Source: Flavobacterium tagetis (GTDB lineage Bacteria; Bacteroidota; Bacteroidia; Flavobacteriales; Flavobacteriaceae). From it: a stretch of 64,000 bases of DNA. Both the position numbers and the translations under genes were made by a program. The stretch is taken from NCBI RefSeq assembly GCF_016735615.1, contig NZ_JAERSF010000003.1:682001-746000 (forward strand), given 5' to 3'. This document shows positions 26,634 to 36,500 of this stretch, in pieces. Each line of letters begins with the position of its first letter. Within the stretch, counting starts at the first letter, position 1. The notes beneath the pieces are model-generated. The model was given only the letters and a program-made list of their open reading frames with translations. It was not told the origin of the DNA and did no database searches.

Positions 26634-27863
26634 TTACTTTTTATCTATTCTATAAAGTCTTCCTTGATCGGTAACGGCGTATAATGCTTCATCTTTTCCT
26701 TGTGTAATATCTCTAAATCTTTGTCCTTCACCAGCCAATAATCTTTCTTCACCAGCTACTTTATTGTCTTTAAAAGCTAAACGAACAATATGCATACCGC
26801 TTAAAGCACCAATAAAAAGATTATTTTGCCATTCGGGAACGCGGTTTCCAGCGTAAAACGTCATACCACTTGGCGAAACCACGGGATCCCAATAATAAAC
26901 AGGCTGTTCCATTCCAGTTTGCTGCGTAATACCTTCTCCAATTTTCGTACCACTATATTCAATTCCGTAAGTAATTGTTGGCCAGCCGTAATTTGCACCA
27001 GCTTTAATTCGGTTAATTTCATCACCTCCTCTTGGGCCATGTTCGCTTTGCCACAATTCACCAGTTGTTGGGTGCATAGCCAATCCCTGCGGGTTTCTGT
27101 GGCCAATAGTATAAAGTTCTGGCAAAGCTCCAGTTTGTGTAAAAGTAGGATTTCCAGGTGCTGCTTGTCCGCTTGTTGTAATGTGTACAATTTTGCCTAA
27201 ACTGCTCGTTACTGATTGCGCCAAAGGACGTGTTTCTAGCACAGATCTTTCACCAATACTCACAAATAGATTTCCAGATTTATCAAATAAAACTCGACCT
27301 CCGTAATGAAGTGTGCTTGCGTTTGGCGTGTTCGAACGATAAATAACCGTTGCGTTTTCAATCGCTTTTTCATCGTTTGAAATTCTTCCTTTCGCGACAG
27401 CGGTAATATTTCCGCCAGCCACAACTTCAGAGAACACCCAGTAAATCATTCGGTTTGTTGCAAATGCAGGATCAAGACAAATTCCAAGCAATCCACCTTG
27501 ACTATCTGGATTAACAGCTGGAACACCAGTTAAGGCATTGCTGATAACACCAGCTTGAGTAACGATTTTAATTTTTCCTGCTTTTTCAGTGACAAGTAGA
27601 CGCCCGTCAGGAAGATAGGCAACTCCCCAAGGCGCACTTAAGCCGTTGGTAATAACTTTAGATTCAATTTCGGTGGTAGTCTGAATGCTTCCTGCGCGTG
27701 TCTGTCCAGAAAATGCTGGTTGATAAGTGGTGTTTGCCGTTCCTGTTTCTACAGGTGGTCCTGTCGGTCCTGGATCTGTGCCTCCGTCAGTATTGTCATT
27801 ATTCGAACAGCTACCTAAAGCAAGAATTCCAGCAAGAAGAAAAATACTTTTTTGAATTATCAT
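26634..27863 (-). CDS. PQQ-dependent aldose/sugar dehydrogenase-like lipoprotein
   Basis: A 409-residue lipoprotein (lipobox ALGSC, Cys19) with a Gly/Pro/Thr-rich linker. The six-bladed beta-propeller matches soluble aldose sugar dehydrogenases: LSAPWGVAYLPDGRLLVTEK, TLHYGGRVLFDKSGNLFVSI with the catalytic-type histidine, YTIGHRNPQGLAMHPTTGELW, SEHGPRGGDEINRIKAGANYGWP and YYWDPVVSPSGMTFY. These oxidise sugars using PQQ and pass electrons to an acceptor in the periplasm. No PQQ biosynthesis gene is in the window. It is a single-gene unit. Confidence 0.9.
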   Translation of the reverse strand: MIIQKSIFLLAGILALGSCSNNDNTDGGTDPGPTGPPVETGTANTTYQPAFSGQTRAGSIQTTTEIESKVITNGLSAPWGVAYLPDGRLLVTEKAGKIKIVTQAGVISNALTGVPAVNPDSQGGLLGICLDPAFATNRMIYWVFSEVVAGGNITAVAKGRISNDEKAIENATVIYRSNTPNASTLHYGGRVLFDKSGNLFVSIGERSVLETRPLAQSVTSSLGKIVHITTSGQAAPGNPTFTQTGALPELYTIGHRNPQGLAMHPTTGELWQSEHGPRGGDEINRIKAGANYGWPTITYGIEYSGTKIGEGITQQTGMEQPVYYWDPVVSPSGMTFYAGNRVPEWQNNLFIGALSGMHIVRLAFKDNKVAGEERLLAGEGQRFRDITQGKDEALYAVTDQGRLYRIDKK

Positions 27864-28211
27864 AATGCTTTCATTTTAATGGTTAAAATTAAATTTTTGC
27901 ATTATCGAACATTTCGAAAGAGAAGATTTAGGGTAGAGGTTTGTTAATTATCAAATGGTCAGTTTCGAACAAACTCTTATTTTCAATTAAGAATGCCTAA
28001 ATGCTGATGCCATTTTATATGAAGTAATAGAATTTCAAAAACAGAAATCAAACTTCTTTTGGAAAAAGCATTTAGTGGGACATGCCTAATTGGAACGATA
28101 AATTGTTATAAAATATTGCCAATAAGAACTGGAATGTCTTTTTCTTAGCAGAAATTTAACATTCAATATTTTAAAAGAAATAAGGCTGAGGTCTTATCTT
28201 TAAAGAAGATT
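27864..28211. other. Intergenic region without recognised feature
   Basis: This 348-bp AT-rich stretch lies upstream of the sugar-dehydrogenase gene and downstream of the DUF3861-like gene, both on the minus strand. It must hold the promoter of the former. I see no convincing hairpin, repeat or reading frame. Confidence 0.4.
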
Positions 28212-28505
28212 TTAAAGACTCTTTAATTTTTTCATGAAGATTGGAAAAACTTCATTTAATTCTTCAAAAAGTGGATTTTTTCTGTTTTTTAATTTGATTT
28301 CGGTGAATAATTTTAGCCCTAAAGCAAATTGAACGGCTTCTGATTCGTTTGCAAAAATATCCTTTTGTTTGATTCGTTCAATGATTCCAAAAATTTCGTC
28401 GTGATTGTCAAATTCAATTCCGAGTTCTTTTGCTGGTTCGGTTTCACCATTTGAGTATTCCTTAAGACTTAAAGTAAGGTAATATTTGTTTGATCTTTTT
28501 TCCAT
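28212..28505 (-). CDS. DUF3861-like small protein
   Basis: A 97-residue soluble protein resembling DUF3861 in its layout: KYYLTLSLKEYSNGE, ELGIEFDNHDEIFGIIERIK, AVQFALGLKLFTEIKLKNRK and a final FPIFMKKLKSL. No molecular role is known. It starts 19 bp after the stop codon of the LytTR response regulator gene and is probably the last gene of that operon. Confidence 0.7.
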   Translation of the reverse strand: MEKRSNKYYLTLSLKEYSNGETEPAKELGIEFDNHDEIFGIIERIKQKDIFANESEAVQFALGLKLFTEIKLKNRKNPLFEELNEVFPIFMKKLKSL

Positions 28506-28524
28506 GATTTTTGTATTCTAACTT

Positions 28525-29256
28525 TTATTTAAGCCATTTATCGACCAATGTTTTAAAGGCTTCTTTATATTGTTCGCCAACTGTAATTTCTATTTTATCA
28601 ATAAAAATGGAGTTTTTACTGATGGCGCTTATTTTATCTAATGAAACAATGAATGAACGATGAACGCGCATAAATTTTGAAGAAGGCAGTTTTTCTTCTA
28701 ATGCCTTAAGCGAAATAAGAGACATTAAGGCTTTCTGTGAATCTTCAAGATGTACTTTTACATAATCTTTGAGACTTTCGATATAAGTGATGTCTTTCAA
28801 TGAAATTCTGACCCATTGGTATTCAACTTTCAGAAAGATAAACTCATCATCGGCTGCAATGGAATTAAAATGATTGCTAGCTTCTTCAGAAAGCTGTAAA
28901 ACTTTGCTCGAAGCACGTAGAAATTCTTCGTAGCTAAAAGGTTTTAAAAGATAATCTACAGCATTTACTTTATAGCCTTCAATTGCATAATGATTATAAG
29001 CGGTCGTAAAAATAATTTTTGGCAATGGTCCAGCTTGATCTTGTATTAATCTTGCTAGTTCCATTCCGCTTAAATTAGGCATATTGATATCCAAGAAAAC
29101 TAGGTCAGGTTTTGTTTCCCTGATAAGTCCCATGGCATCTACGGCATTGTCGCAAGTAGAAATTAATTCTAAAAACGGAGTCTGTTCTATAAAGGTTTCT
29201 ACCAGTCTTAAAGCCAACGGTTCATCATCTACTGCTATACATTTTAATACTGTCAT
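28525..29256 (-). CDS. LytTR-family response regulator
   Basis: A 243-residue regulator with an N-terminal receiver domain (acidic pair AVDDEP and phosphoacceptor Asp56 in LVFLDINMP; KPF lysine motif in DYLLKPFSYEEF) and a C-terminal LytTR DNA-binding domain (about 140-243, containing YIESLKDYVKVHLED and FMRVHRSFIVSLDKI). Its ATG overlaps the stop of the sensor kinase gene by 4 bp, so the two are translationally coupled. The divergent RND efflux operon starts 267 bp from the kinase gene and is the most obvious target. Confidence 0.95.
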   Translation of the reverse strand: MTVLKCIAVDDEPLALRLVETFIEQTPFLELISTCDNAVDAMGLIRETKPDLVFLDINMPNLSGMELARLIQDQAGPLPKIIFTTAYNHYAIEGYKVNAVDYLLKPFSYEEFLRASSKVLQLSEEASNHFNSIAADDEFIFLKVEYQWVRISLKDITYIESLKDYVKVHLEDSQKALMSLISLKALEEKLPSSKFMRVHRSFIVSLDKISAISKNSIFIDKIEITVGEQYKEAFKTLVDKWLK

Positions 29257-30299
29257 TGCTCTAAATTTATCTTCAACTTAATTTTATATGTTCCGTGATC
29301 GGTAACTCCAAAAGAAATAAAATGCTGATTTGGATAAATCAATTGTAATCTTCGTTTGGTGTTGGTTAAACCAATTCCGCCTACATCGGAAACGGTTGTT
29401 TTTTCGAAATAAGTATTTTCAACTTCAAACTCCAGTTCGCTTCCATTTTGTGTAAGCTTAATATAGATTTCACTTTTATCAGTAGCATGAACGCCATGTT
29501 TGAAAGCATTTTCTACTAAAGGTAGTAATAACATCGGAACAATTGGGTAATCGTGTATTTTTTCAGGAATATCTGTTATAATAGTCAATTTGCTGTTGGC
29601 ACGAAGTTTCATTAATGCAATGAAATCTCTCATAAATTCAGCTTCTTTTAGCAACGTTGTTTTTTCTTCTGTGCTGTAAAGCAAATAACGCATCATACGG
29701 CTCAAAGTGTGAAGCGCATTCCTAGAATCTTCAATATCAGTATAAGTAAGTGAATAAATGCTATTAAGCGAGTTAAAGAAAAAATGCGGATTGATTTGTG
29801 CCTTAAGCATAGCAAGTTCTGCGGCCGTTTTATCCTGTTCTAATTTTTGCTTATGCTGAGCCGCTTTTTGCCAATATTGCAACATGGCCCAGCTTGTGCT
29901 TATTCCTAAAACAAGTAAACTAAGCATTAAAACGTAATTGTCAAAATAAGGGTTTTTATATTTTTTGAATCCTAGAATCAAACTTATTTTGGTGTGAAGA
30001 TCGGTTTGTGAAGTATAAAAATACGCAATAACCTGCATGGCAAAAATCGTAATAAAAGCCCAAACCAAAAAAGGGGAAGTATTGTCTTTAAAAATGGTTC
30101 TTGGAACTATAATTCTTGCATTTGAATAAAAAATGATGATCAATAAAATCAATAAGACCATTTGCCAGAGCCAGAAGACACCAGGTAGCGTTACATTCCA
30201 AGTTAAAGGTATATAAAACAGCATTATAAAGCCTAATAATACCCAGCTTAGTATGTGTAATCCGGTAAATAAGTAAGGTCTGAAAAAGCTTGGTCCCAT
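29253..30299 (-). CDS. LytS-type sensor histidine kinase
   Basis: A 348-residue inner-membrane kinase with four predicted transmembrane helices in the first 145 residues and a His_kinase (PF06580-type) domain: phosphoacceptor His172 in INPHFFFNSLNS, then VPMLLLPLVENAFKHG and GGIGLTNTKRRLQLIYP of the ATPase domain. There is no periplasmic sensor domain of any size, so it probably senses the membrane. It pairs with the LytTR regulator encoded downstream and is divergent from the RND efflux genes. Confidence 0.94.
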   Translation of the reverse strand: MGPSFFRPYLFTGLHILSWVLLGFIMLFYIPLTWNVTLPGVFWLWQMVLLILLIIIFYSNARIIVPRTIFKDNTSPFLVWAFITIFAMQVIAYFYTSQTDLHTKISLILGFKKYKNPYFDNYVLMLSLLVLGISTSWAMLQYWQKAAQHKQKLEQDKTAAELAMLKAQINPHFFFNSLNSIYSLTYTDIEDSRNALHTLSRMMRYLLYSTEEKTTLLKEAEFMRDFIALMKLRANSKLTIITDIPEKIHDYPIVPMLLLPLVENAFKHGVHATDKSEIYIKLTQNGSELEFEVENTYFEKTTVSDVGGIGLTNTKRRLQLIYPNQHFISFGVTDHGTYKIKLKINLEQ

Positions 30300-30565
30300 T
30301 GTGATTTTTGATATTTATGGACAATATTACATTTTATTCAAATACAATTTTTTGGTAATCGCTAAAATGGGATTTAGAGTCTCTAAAAAGCATTTTAGAG
30401 CCGATAAGATGAAAATTAAACACTTGTTTAATATTTTAAATAAAACCATCGGTTCTCATCTTGCCTTTATCGATTGTCTCTTGCTGTTCGTCTATTTGAA
30501 AAATTTCGTATCTTATATTTTATTTCTTTTGTTCACATATAATCGATAATTACACATTTTTCACA

Positions 30566-31720
30566 ATGACTAAGCAATCATTTTTAAGCATCCTCGCAGC
30601 ATCACTTATTATCGCTTCTTGCGGTAAAAATGATAAATCGGCTCAAGCCGGAGGTGCGCCGCAGATTAAAGAATATAAGACTGTGACATTACAGCTAAAA
30701 TCAGCGACATTAAACAGCGATTTTCCTGCTAGTATCCAAGGACAGCAAAATATAGAAATTCGCCCAAGAGTTGAAGGCTATATTGATAAAATTTTTGTTG
30801 ATGAAGGTGCTGTAGTTAAAGCAGGACAGCCTTTATTTAAAATCAGCGCTCCAGAATATGAGCAGCAAGTTCGTACTGCGACAGCAAGCATTAAAAGTGC
30901 TCAGGCAGAAGTTAGTTCAGCAAAATTGGCTGTGAATAAAGTAAAACCATTGGTTGAAAAAGGAATTATCAGCAAATACGATTTAGAGTCGGCTCAATAT
31001 ACTTATGAGTCAGCTATGGCATCTTTAGCGCAGGCAAATGCAGCTTTAGTAAATGCTAAAGTTAACTTAGGTTATACCACCGTTACAAGTCCGGTAAATG
31101 GAGTTGTAGGTTCAATTCCTTTCCGTTTAGGAAGTTTGGTAAGTTCTAATACAGCTGAGCCTTTAACAACAGTTTCAAGTATTGGTAACGTATATGCTTA
31201 TTTTGCAATGAATGAAAAAGTTCTGCTAAATTTTACTAAAGACGCAGGAGGTTCATTAAACCAAAAAATTAAAAGTATGCCAGATGTTTCTTTATTGCTT
31301 TCAGACGGTTCGACTTATGATCAAAAAGGAAAAATAGAAACCGTAAACGGATTAATTAATACAGAAACAGGTACTGTAAACTTTAGAGCACGTTTCCCAA
31401 ATCCAAAAGGAATTATCAGAAGCGGAAGCAGTACTACAGTTCAAATTCCGAACTACGTTAAAGACGCCATTATAATTCCTCAAAGCGCCACTTTCGAATT
31501 ACAAGATAAAATGTTTGCAGTTATTGTAGGAAAAGACAAAAAGACAACAAATGCTAATATCACAGTGTTGGACAACTCAGCAGGAAACTATTATGTGGTA
31601 ACAAGCGGTTTAAAAGCTGGAGATGAAATCGTATTAGAGGGAGTAGCTTCATTAAAAGAAGGAACTGAAATTAAACCTAATAATCAAAGCCAAGAAGCAG
31701 TTTACGCCGATTTAAAATAA
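30566..31720 (+). CDS. RND efflux membrane fusion lipoprotein
   Basis: A 384-residue periplasmic adaptor. The lipobox IIASC places the lipid on Cys19. The biotinyl-lipoyl halves (IEIRPRVEGYIDKIFVDEGAVVKAGQPLFKI and VTSPVNGVVGSIPFRLGSLV, shown in parts: RPRVEGYIDKIF and SPVNGVVGSIPF), the alpha-helical hairpin and the beta-barrel follow the AcrA/MexA order. It links the pump encoded 5 bp downstream to the outer-membrane channel encoded third. Confidence 0.94.
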   Translation: MTKQSFLSILAASLIIASCGKNDKSAQAGGAPQIKEYKTVTLQLKSATLNSDFPASIQGQQNIEIRPRVEGYIDKIFVDEGAVVKAGQPLFKISAPEYEQQVRTATASIKSAQAEVSSAKLAVNKVKPLVEKGIISKYDLESAQYTYESAMASLAQANAALVNAKVNLGYTTVTSPVNGVVGSIPFRLGSLVSSNTAEPLTTVSSIGNVYAYFAMNEKVLLNFTKDAGGSLNQKIKSMPDVSLLLSDGSTYDQKGKIETVNGLINTETGTVNFRARFPNPKGIIRSGSSTTVQIPNYVKDAIIIPQSATFELQDKMFAVIVGKDKKTTNANITVLDNSAGNYYVVTSGLKAGDEIVLEGVASLKEGTEIKPNNQSQEAVYADLK

Positions 31721-31725
31721 AAAAA

Positions 31726-34700
31726 ATGTTTAAAAAATTTATACAAAGACCCGTACTCTCGACGGTAATATCTGTTATTATCGTCATCTTAGGTGTTTTA
31801 GGCCTAATTGAGTTACCGATTTCCCAATATCCGGATATCGCGCCGCCAACGGTAAACGTTGCGGCAAGTTATACTGGAGCCAATGCAGATGTGGTACTTA
31901 AAAGTATCGTAATTCCGCTTGAAGAACAAATTAATGGTGTAGAAAACATGACGTACATGACTTCTACAGCAACAAATGACGGAAATGCTTCGATCAAAGT
32001 TTTCTTTAAAGTGGGAACAAATCCTGATTTAGCAGCGGTAAACGTTCAGAACAGGGTTTCTAGAGCAACCAGTTTATTGCCAGTAGAGGTAACTCAGGCT
32101 GGGGTTACAGTAACCAAAAGTCAGAGTAGTAACTTGTTGATTTTCTCTTTATATAGCGATGATAAAGCTTACGATCAGACATTTCTTCAAAACTATGCAA
32201 AGATTAACCTTGTACCGCAAATTCAGCGTGTAGTTGGGGTTGGAGATGTAACTGTTTTTGGTGCCAAAGATTACTCAATGAGAATCTGGCTGAAACCAGA
32301 CATAATGCAACAATACAAACTGATTCCAAGTGATATTTCGGCAGCTTTAGCAGAACAAAACATCGAAGCGGCACCAGGTAAATTTGGTGAAAACGGAAAT
32401 CAGGCATTTCAATATGTAATTAAATACAAAGGACGTTTAACAAGTGCTCAGGAATTTGGAGACATTGTTATAAAATCTGTTGGAAACGGACAGATGCTTA
32501 GACTTAAAGATGTAGCCAAAGTTGAATTGGGATCTTTAAGTTATTCGTCAACGATTAAAACAAACGGAGTAGAATCGGCAGCAATGGCGATTAGCCAGAC
32601 TCCTGGATCTAATGCTCGTGATGTAATTATCAATTCTAAAAAACTGATTGAAGAAGCAGCGAAGAGTTTTCCAAAAGGAATGAAGTACACTATTATGGTG
32701 GACGTTAATGAGAACTTGGATGCTTCTATCGAAAAAGTAATTCATACGTTGGTTGAAGCTTTTATATTGGTTTTTATCGTGGTGTTTATTTTCCTTCAAG
32801 ATTTTAGATCAACTTTAATTCCAGCAATTGCAGTTCCGGTTGCGATTGTGGGTACGTTCTTCTTCTTGAATTTATTCGGATTTACGATTAACTTATTGAC
32901 GCTTTTTGCAATGGTACTCGCCATTGGTATTGTGGTCGATGATGCGATTGTTGTCGTCGAGGCCGTTCACGCCAAGTTGGATCATGGATATAAGTCGGCT
33001 AAAAAAGCGACTATTCACGCGATGGACGAAATTTCTGGAGCGATTATTTCGATTACTTTGGTAATGGCTGCGGTATTTATTCCAGTAACCTTTATTAACG
33101 GATCAACAGGGGTATTCTACAAACAGTTTGGTATTACACTGGCGGTTGCGATTATTCTTTCGGCAGTAAATGCCTTGACTTTGAGTCCTGCTTTATGTGC
33201 GCTTTTATTGAAACCACATGCCGATGATCACAAACATAAAAGCTATTTACAGCGTTTTTACACTTCATTTAACGTGGCATTTGATAATGTTACGGCGCGA
33301 TATAAACGTTCTGTAAGTTTTCTTTCTGCGAAAAAATGGATTGCATTGGCTTCAATTGTAATTGCTGGTGTTGCGTTAGTTTATATGATGAAAACTACGC
33401 CTTCTGCTTTCGTACCTTCGGAAGATCAAGGAACTGTTTTCGCTAATATTAGTTTGCCACCATCAGCTTCTATGGAACGTTCTGATATTATTGCTAAAAG
33501 AGTAGATAGTATTGCGAAAACCATTCCAGGAGTTAAAAATACACTTCGTATTGTCGGACAGAACTTTACGGCTGGAGCAGGTAGTGCTTACAGTATGGTA
33601 ATTGTAAAATTATATCCTTGGGATCAGCGTGATCTTAGTGTTGATGATGTAATTGGACAGCTTTTTGCAAAAACAAGTGGTATTCGCGAAGCAAGTATTT
33701 TCTTTATTTCTCCTCCAACTATCCAAGGTTTTGGACAAAGTGGTGGATTCGAATTCCAATTGCAGGATAAAGGAGGACATACGACTTCTGAGTTTTATAA
33801 AGTGAATAATGAATTCTTAGCGAAATTATCTGAACGTCCAGAAATTCAATATGCGACAACGCCATTTAACCCTGGTTTCCCTCAGTATATGATGGATATT
33901 AATTTAGCGAAAGCGAAAGATGCAGGAGTTTCTGTAAATACGATTTTATCGACCATGCAAGGATATTACGGAGGATTGTATGCTTCGAATTTCAACAAAT
34001 TCGGAAAACAATACCGTGTAATGGTTCAAGCAGCTCCAGAATTTAGAGCGAATACAGAAGGATTGAATAAAATTTTCGTTCGAAACAGCGCAGGAAATAT
34101 GGCGCCAATTACCGAGTTTGTAAAAATGACTAGAGTTTTTGGACCAGAATCTATTTCGAGATTTAACTTATTTACGTCAATTTCGATTACGGGAGCACCA
34201 AAACCAGGTTATAGTTCTGGAGATGCTATTAAAGCAATTCAGGAAGTAGCAGCGGAAAATCTTCCAGCAGGTTATGGATATGAATTTTCAGGTTTAACGC
34301 GTGAGGAATTAGCTTCGGGAAGCGAAACGATTTTTATTTTCCTTTTATGTTTGGTTTTCGTTTATTTCTTACTGAGTGCACAATACGAAAGTTACATTTT
34401 ACCATTTGCGGTATTATTATCAATTCCGTTTGGATTAGCAGGTGCGTATTTATTCTCGATTATTTTTAAATTAAATAGTAACATTTACCTGCAGATTTCT
34501 TTAATCATGCTTATTGGACTTCTGGCGAAGAACGGTATCTTGATTGTCGAATTTGCTTTGGATAGAAGAAGAAAAGGACTTCCAATTGTACAAGCTGCTA
34601 TTGAAGGAGCAGTAGCGCGTTTACGTCCAATTCTGATGACTTCGTTTGCCTTTATTTTAGGATTAGTTCCGTTGATGTTTGCCAAAGGCGCAGGTGCTGT

Positions 34701-34896
34701 TGGTAATAAATCTATTGGTACTGGTGCCGTTGGAGGTATGTTAATCGGAACCATTTTAGGAGTATTTGTTATTCCAGTTCTGTTTATCATTTTCCAAAAC
34801 TTGCAAGAAAGAATAAGTGGTCCAGCGAAAGATGGTTATGATGATGACGATGATGATGAAGACGAAATTCATTTAATAGAAGCTCACAAAGAGTAA
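31726..34896 (+). CDS. RND multidrug efflux transporter (HAE1/AcrB-like)
   Basis: A 1056-residue inner-membrane pump with 12 transmembrane helices and two large periplasmic loops. It starts with FIQRPVLSTVISVIIVILG and has QYPDIAPPTVNV; helix 4 carries the proton-relay pair in LAIGIVVDDAIVVVEAV, and helix 10 has the lysine in LIGLLAKNGILIVEFA. Length and motifs fit the HAE1 multidrug exporters. The C-terminus has an unusual Asp/Glu run (YDDDDDDEDEIHLIE). Its substrates are unknown. It lies in a three-gene operon. Confidence 0.96.
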   Translation: MFKKFIQRPVLSTVISVIIVILGVLGLIELPISQYPDIAPPTVNVAASYTGANADVVLKSIVIPLEEQINGVENMTYMTSTATNDGNASIKVFFKVGTNPDLAAVNVQNRVSRATSLLPVEVTQAGVTVTKSQSSNLLIFSLYSDDKAYDQTFLQNYAKINLVPQIQRVVGVGDVTVFGAKDYSMRIWLKPDIMQQYKLIPSDISAALAEQNIEAAPGKFGENGNQAFQYVIKYKGRLTSAQEFGDIVIKSVGNGQMLRLKDVAKVELGSLSYSSTIKTNGVESAAMAISQTPGSNARDVIINSKKLIEEAAKSFPKGMKYTIMVDVNENLDASIEKVIHTLVEAFILVFIVVFIFLQDFRSTLIPAIAVPVAIVGTFFFLNLFGFTINLLTLFAMVLAIGIVVDDAIVVVEAVHAKLDHGYKSAKKATIHAMDEISGAIISITLVMAAVFIPVTFINGSTGVFYKQFGITLAVAIILSAVNALTLSPALCALLLKPHADDHKHKSYLQRFYTSFNVAFDNVTARYKRSVSFLSAKKWIALASIVIAGVALVYMMKTTPSAFVPSEDQGTVFANISLPPSASMERSDIIAKRVDSIAKTIPGVKNTLRIVGQNFTAGAGSAYSMVIVKLYPWDQRDLSVDDVIGQLFAKTSGIREASIFFISPPTIQGFGQSGGFEFQLQDKGGHTTSEFYKVNNEFLAKLSERPEIQYATTPFNPGFPQYMMDINLAKAKDAGVSVNTILSTMQGYYGGLYASNFNKFGKQYRVMVQAAPEFRANTEGLNKIFVRNSAGNMAPITEFVKMTRVFGPESISRFNLFTSISITGAPKPGYSSGDAIKAIQEVAAENLPAGYGYEFSGLTREELASGSETIFIFLLCLVFVYFLLSAQYESYILPFAVLLSIPFGLAGAYLFSIIFKLNSNIYLQISLIMLIGLLAKNGILIVEFALDRRRKGLPIVQAAIEGAVARLRPILMTSFAFILGLVPLMFAKGAGAVGNKSIGTGAVGGMLIGTILGVFVIPVLFIIFQNLQERISGPAKDGYDDDDDDEDEIHLIEAHKE

Positions 34897-34914
34897 AATT
34901 TAATTACAACAAAA

Positions 34915-36321
34915 ATGACGAATAGTTCTAATAAATATATTTTACTGGTAATAACAGCCGCACTCATTAGTGCGTGCTCTGTTACCAAGAAATACGAACG
35001 TCCCACAACTTTAAAAACAGATCAATTGTATCGTGATCAGTCTACAACAGATTCGACTACAATTGCAGACATGCCTTGGAATACTGTTTTTAAAGATGAA
35101 AAACTAAACGCATTAATTCAAAAAGGTTTAGAACAAAACTTGAATCTGAAAAATGCAATTGAGAATATTGTTCAGGCAAGAGCTTCTTTGCGTCAGAGTA
35201 AATTGGCTTATTACCCAAGTTTGCAGTTGGATGCAAACGTAACGCATAACAAGCAATCTCAGGCAGGATTAAACTTTCCAGCAGGAATCAATATTAATAC
35301 TTTAACGACTACTTACAAATTAGGTGTAAGCAGTTCATGGGAAATTGATGTTTGGGGAAAATTAAGCAGTTCTAAAAGAGCGGCTTTAGCAACTTATTTA
35401 GCTTCTGATGCTGCAAAACAAGCCATTCAGACACAATTAATTGCTGATATTGCCAATAATTACTTCTTGTTATTATCGTATGATGAATCGTTAAAAATTA
35501 CGGAAGAAACATTAAAAAGCCGTATCGAAAACGTTGCAACCATTAAAGCTTTAAAAGAAGGAGCAATTGTAACTGGTGCAGCTGTTGTTCAGAGTGAGGC
35601 TAATCAGCATGCGGCCGAAGTTTTAATTCCGGACTTGAAACAAAGTATTCGTGAAACCGAAAACGCTTTAAATATTTTACTTGGACAAGGACCTGGGCCA
35701 ATTGATAGAGGTGTTTTGGGAACACAGATTATTCCTGAAAAAATTGCAATCGGAATGCCAGCACAGTTATTGAATAACCGTCCTGATGTCCGTCAAGCGG
35801 AATTTAATTTCAGAGTCGCTTTCGAATCAACTAATTTGGCTAAAACGTATTTTTATCCAAGTCTGACGCTTACAGCAAGCACAGGATTTTCAAATTTAGA
35901 ATTGAATGACTTCTTTAGCCATTCTATTTTTTATTCGATTATTGGAGGATTAACACAGCCTTTATTCAATAATGGCTTAAATAAAATGAGATTGACTACA
36001 GCCCAGTCACAACAATTGCAAGCATACAACAATTTCCAACAAAGTCTTTTAGTAGCTGGTCAGGAAGTTTCAAATGCTTTGTATGCGTACCAAATGGCTG
36101 TTGAAAAAGAAGATTCTAGAGCGAAGCAAATTGCCGCTTTAGAAAAAGCAGTTGACTTTACACAAGAACTTTTAGAATATAGTTCTGCAACTAACTATAC
36201 AGATGTATTAACATCGCAGCAAAACCTTTTAGCAGCACAATTAAACGGAGTTAATGATAACCTGCAAAAATTACAAGCTGTTATTAATTTGTACAGAGCG
36301 TTGGGTGGTGGTTGGAAATAA
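34915..36321 (+). CDS. RND outer-membrane channel lipoprotein (NodT/OprM-like)
   Basis: A 468-residue outer-membrane efflux lipoprotein (lipobox ISAC, Cys21). Two OEP repeats are visible, including ARASLRQSKLAYYPSLQLDA, GVSSSWEIDVWGKL and PAQLLNNRPDVRQAEFNFRV. It completes the tripartite pump with the two preceding genes (18-bp gap). A strong terminator follows. Confidence 0.95.
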   Translation: MTNSSNKYILLVITAALISACSVTKKYERPTTLKTDQLYRDQSTTDSTTIADMPWNTVFKDEKLNALIQKGLEQNLNLKNAIENIVQARASLRQSKLAYYPSLQLDANVTHNKQSQAGLNFPAGININTLTTTYKLGVSSSWEIDVWGKLSSSKRAALATYLASDAAKQAIQTQLIADIANNYFLLLSYDESLKITEETLKSRIENVATIKALKEGAIVTGAAVVQSEANQHAAEVLIPDLKQSIRETENALNILLGQGPGPIDRGVLGTQIIPEKIAIGMPAQLLNNRPDVRQAEFNFRVAFESTNLAKTYFYPSLTLTASTGFSNLELNDFFSHSIFYSIIGGLTQPLFNNGLNKMRLTTAQSQQLQAYNNFQQSLLVAGQEVSNALYAYQMAVEKEDSRAKQIAALEKAVDFTQELLEYSSATNYTDVLTSQQNLLAAQLNGVNDNLQKLQAVINLYRALGGGWK

Positions 36322-36335
36322 TTGTTTATTATGAT

Positions 36336-36367
36336 AAAAACCGTCTCAAAACCTGAGACGGTTTTTT
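36336..36367 (+). terminator. Intrinsic terminator of the RND operon
   Basis: Arms AAAACCGTCTCA (36337-36348) and TGAGACGGTTTT (36354-36365) with a 5-base loop and T tail. Confidence 0.92.
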
Positions 36368-36500
36368 GAAAAGTACGTCGTTTAAAAAACGCTCTCCGTC
36401 GATTAGTTTGATGATTTTGTATAATGAATGCTTGAATCGTGAATCTTTGGCATTACTTTCGATTAATATCTAATAAGATTAACATTTAAATTCTAAAGAA

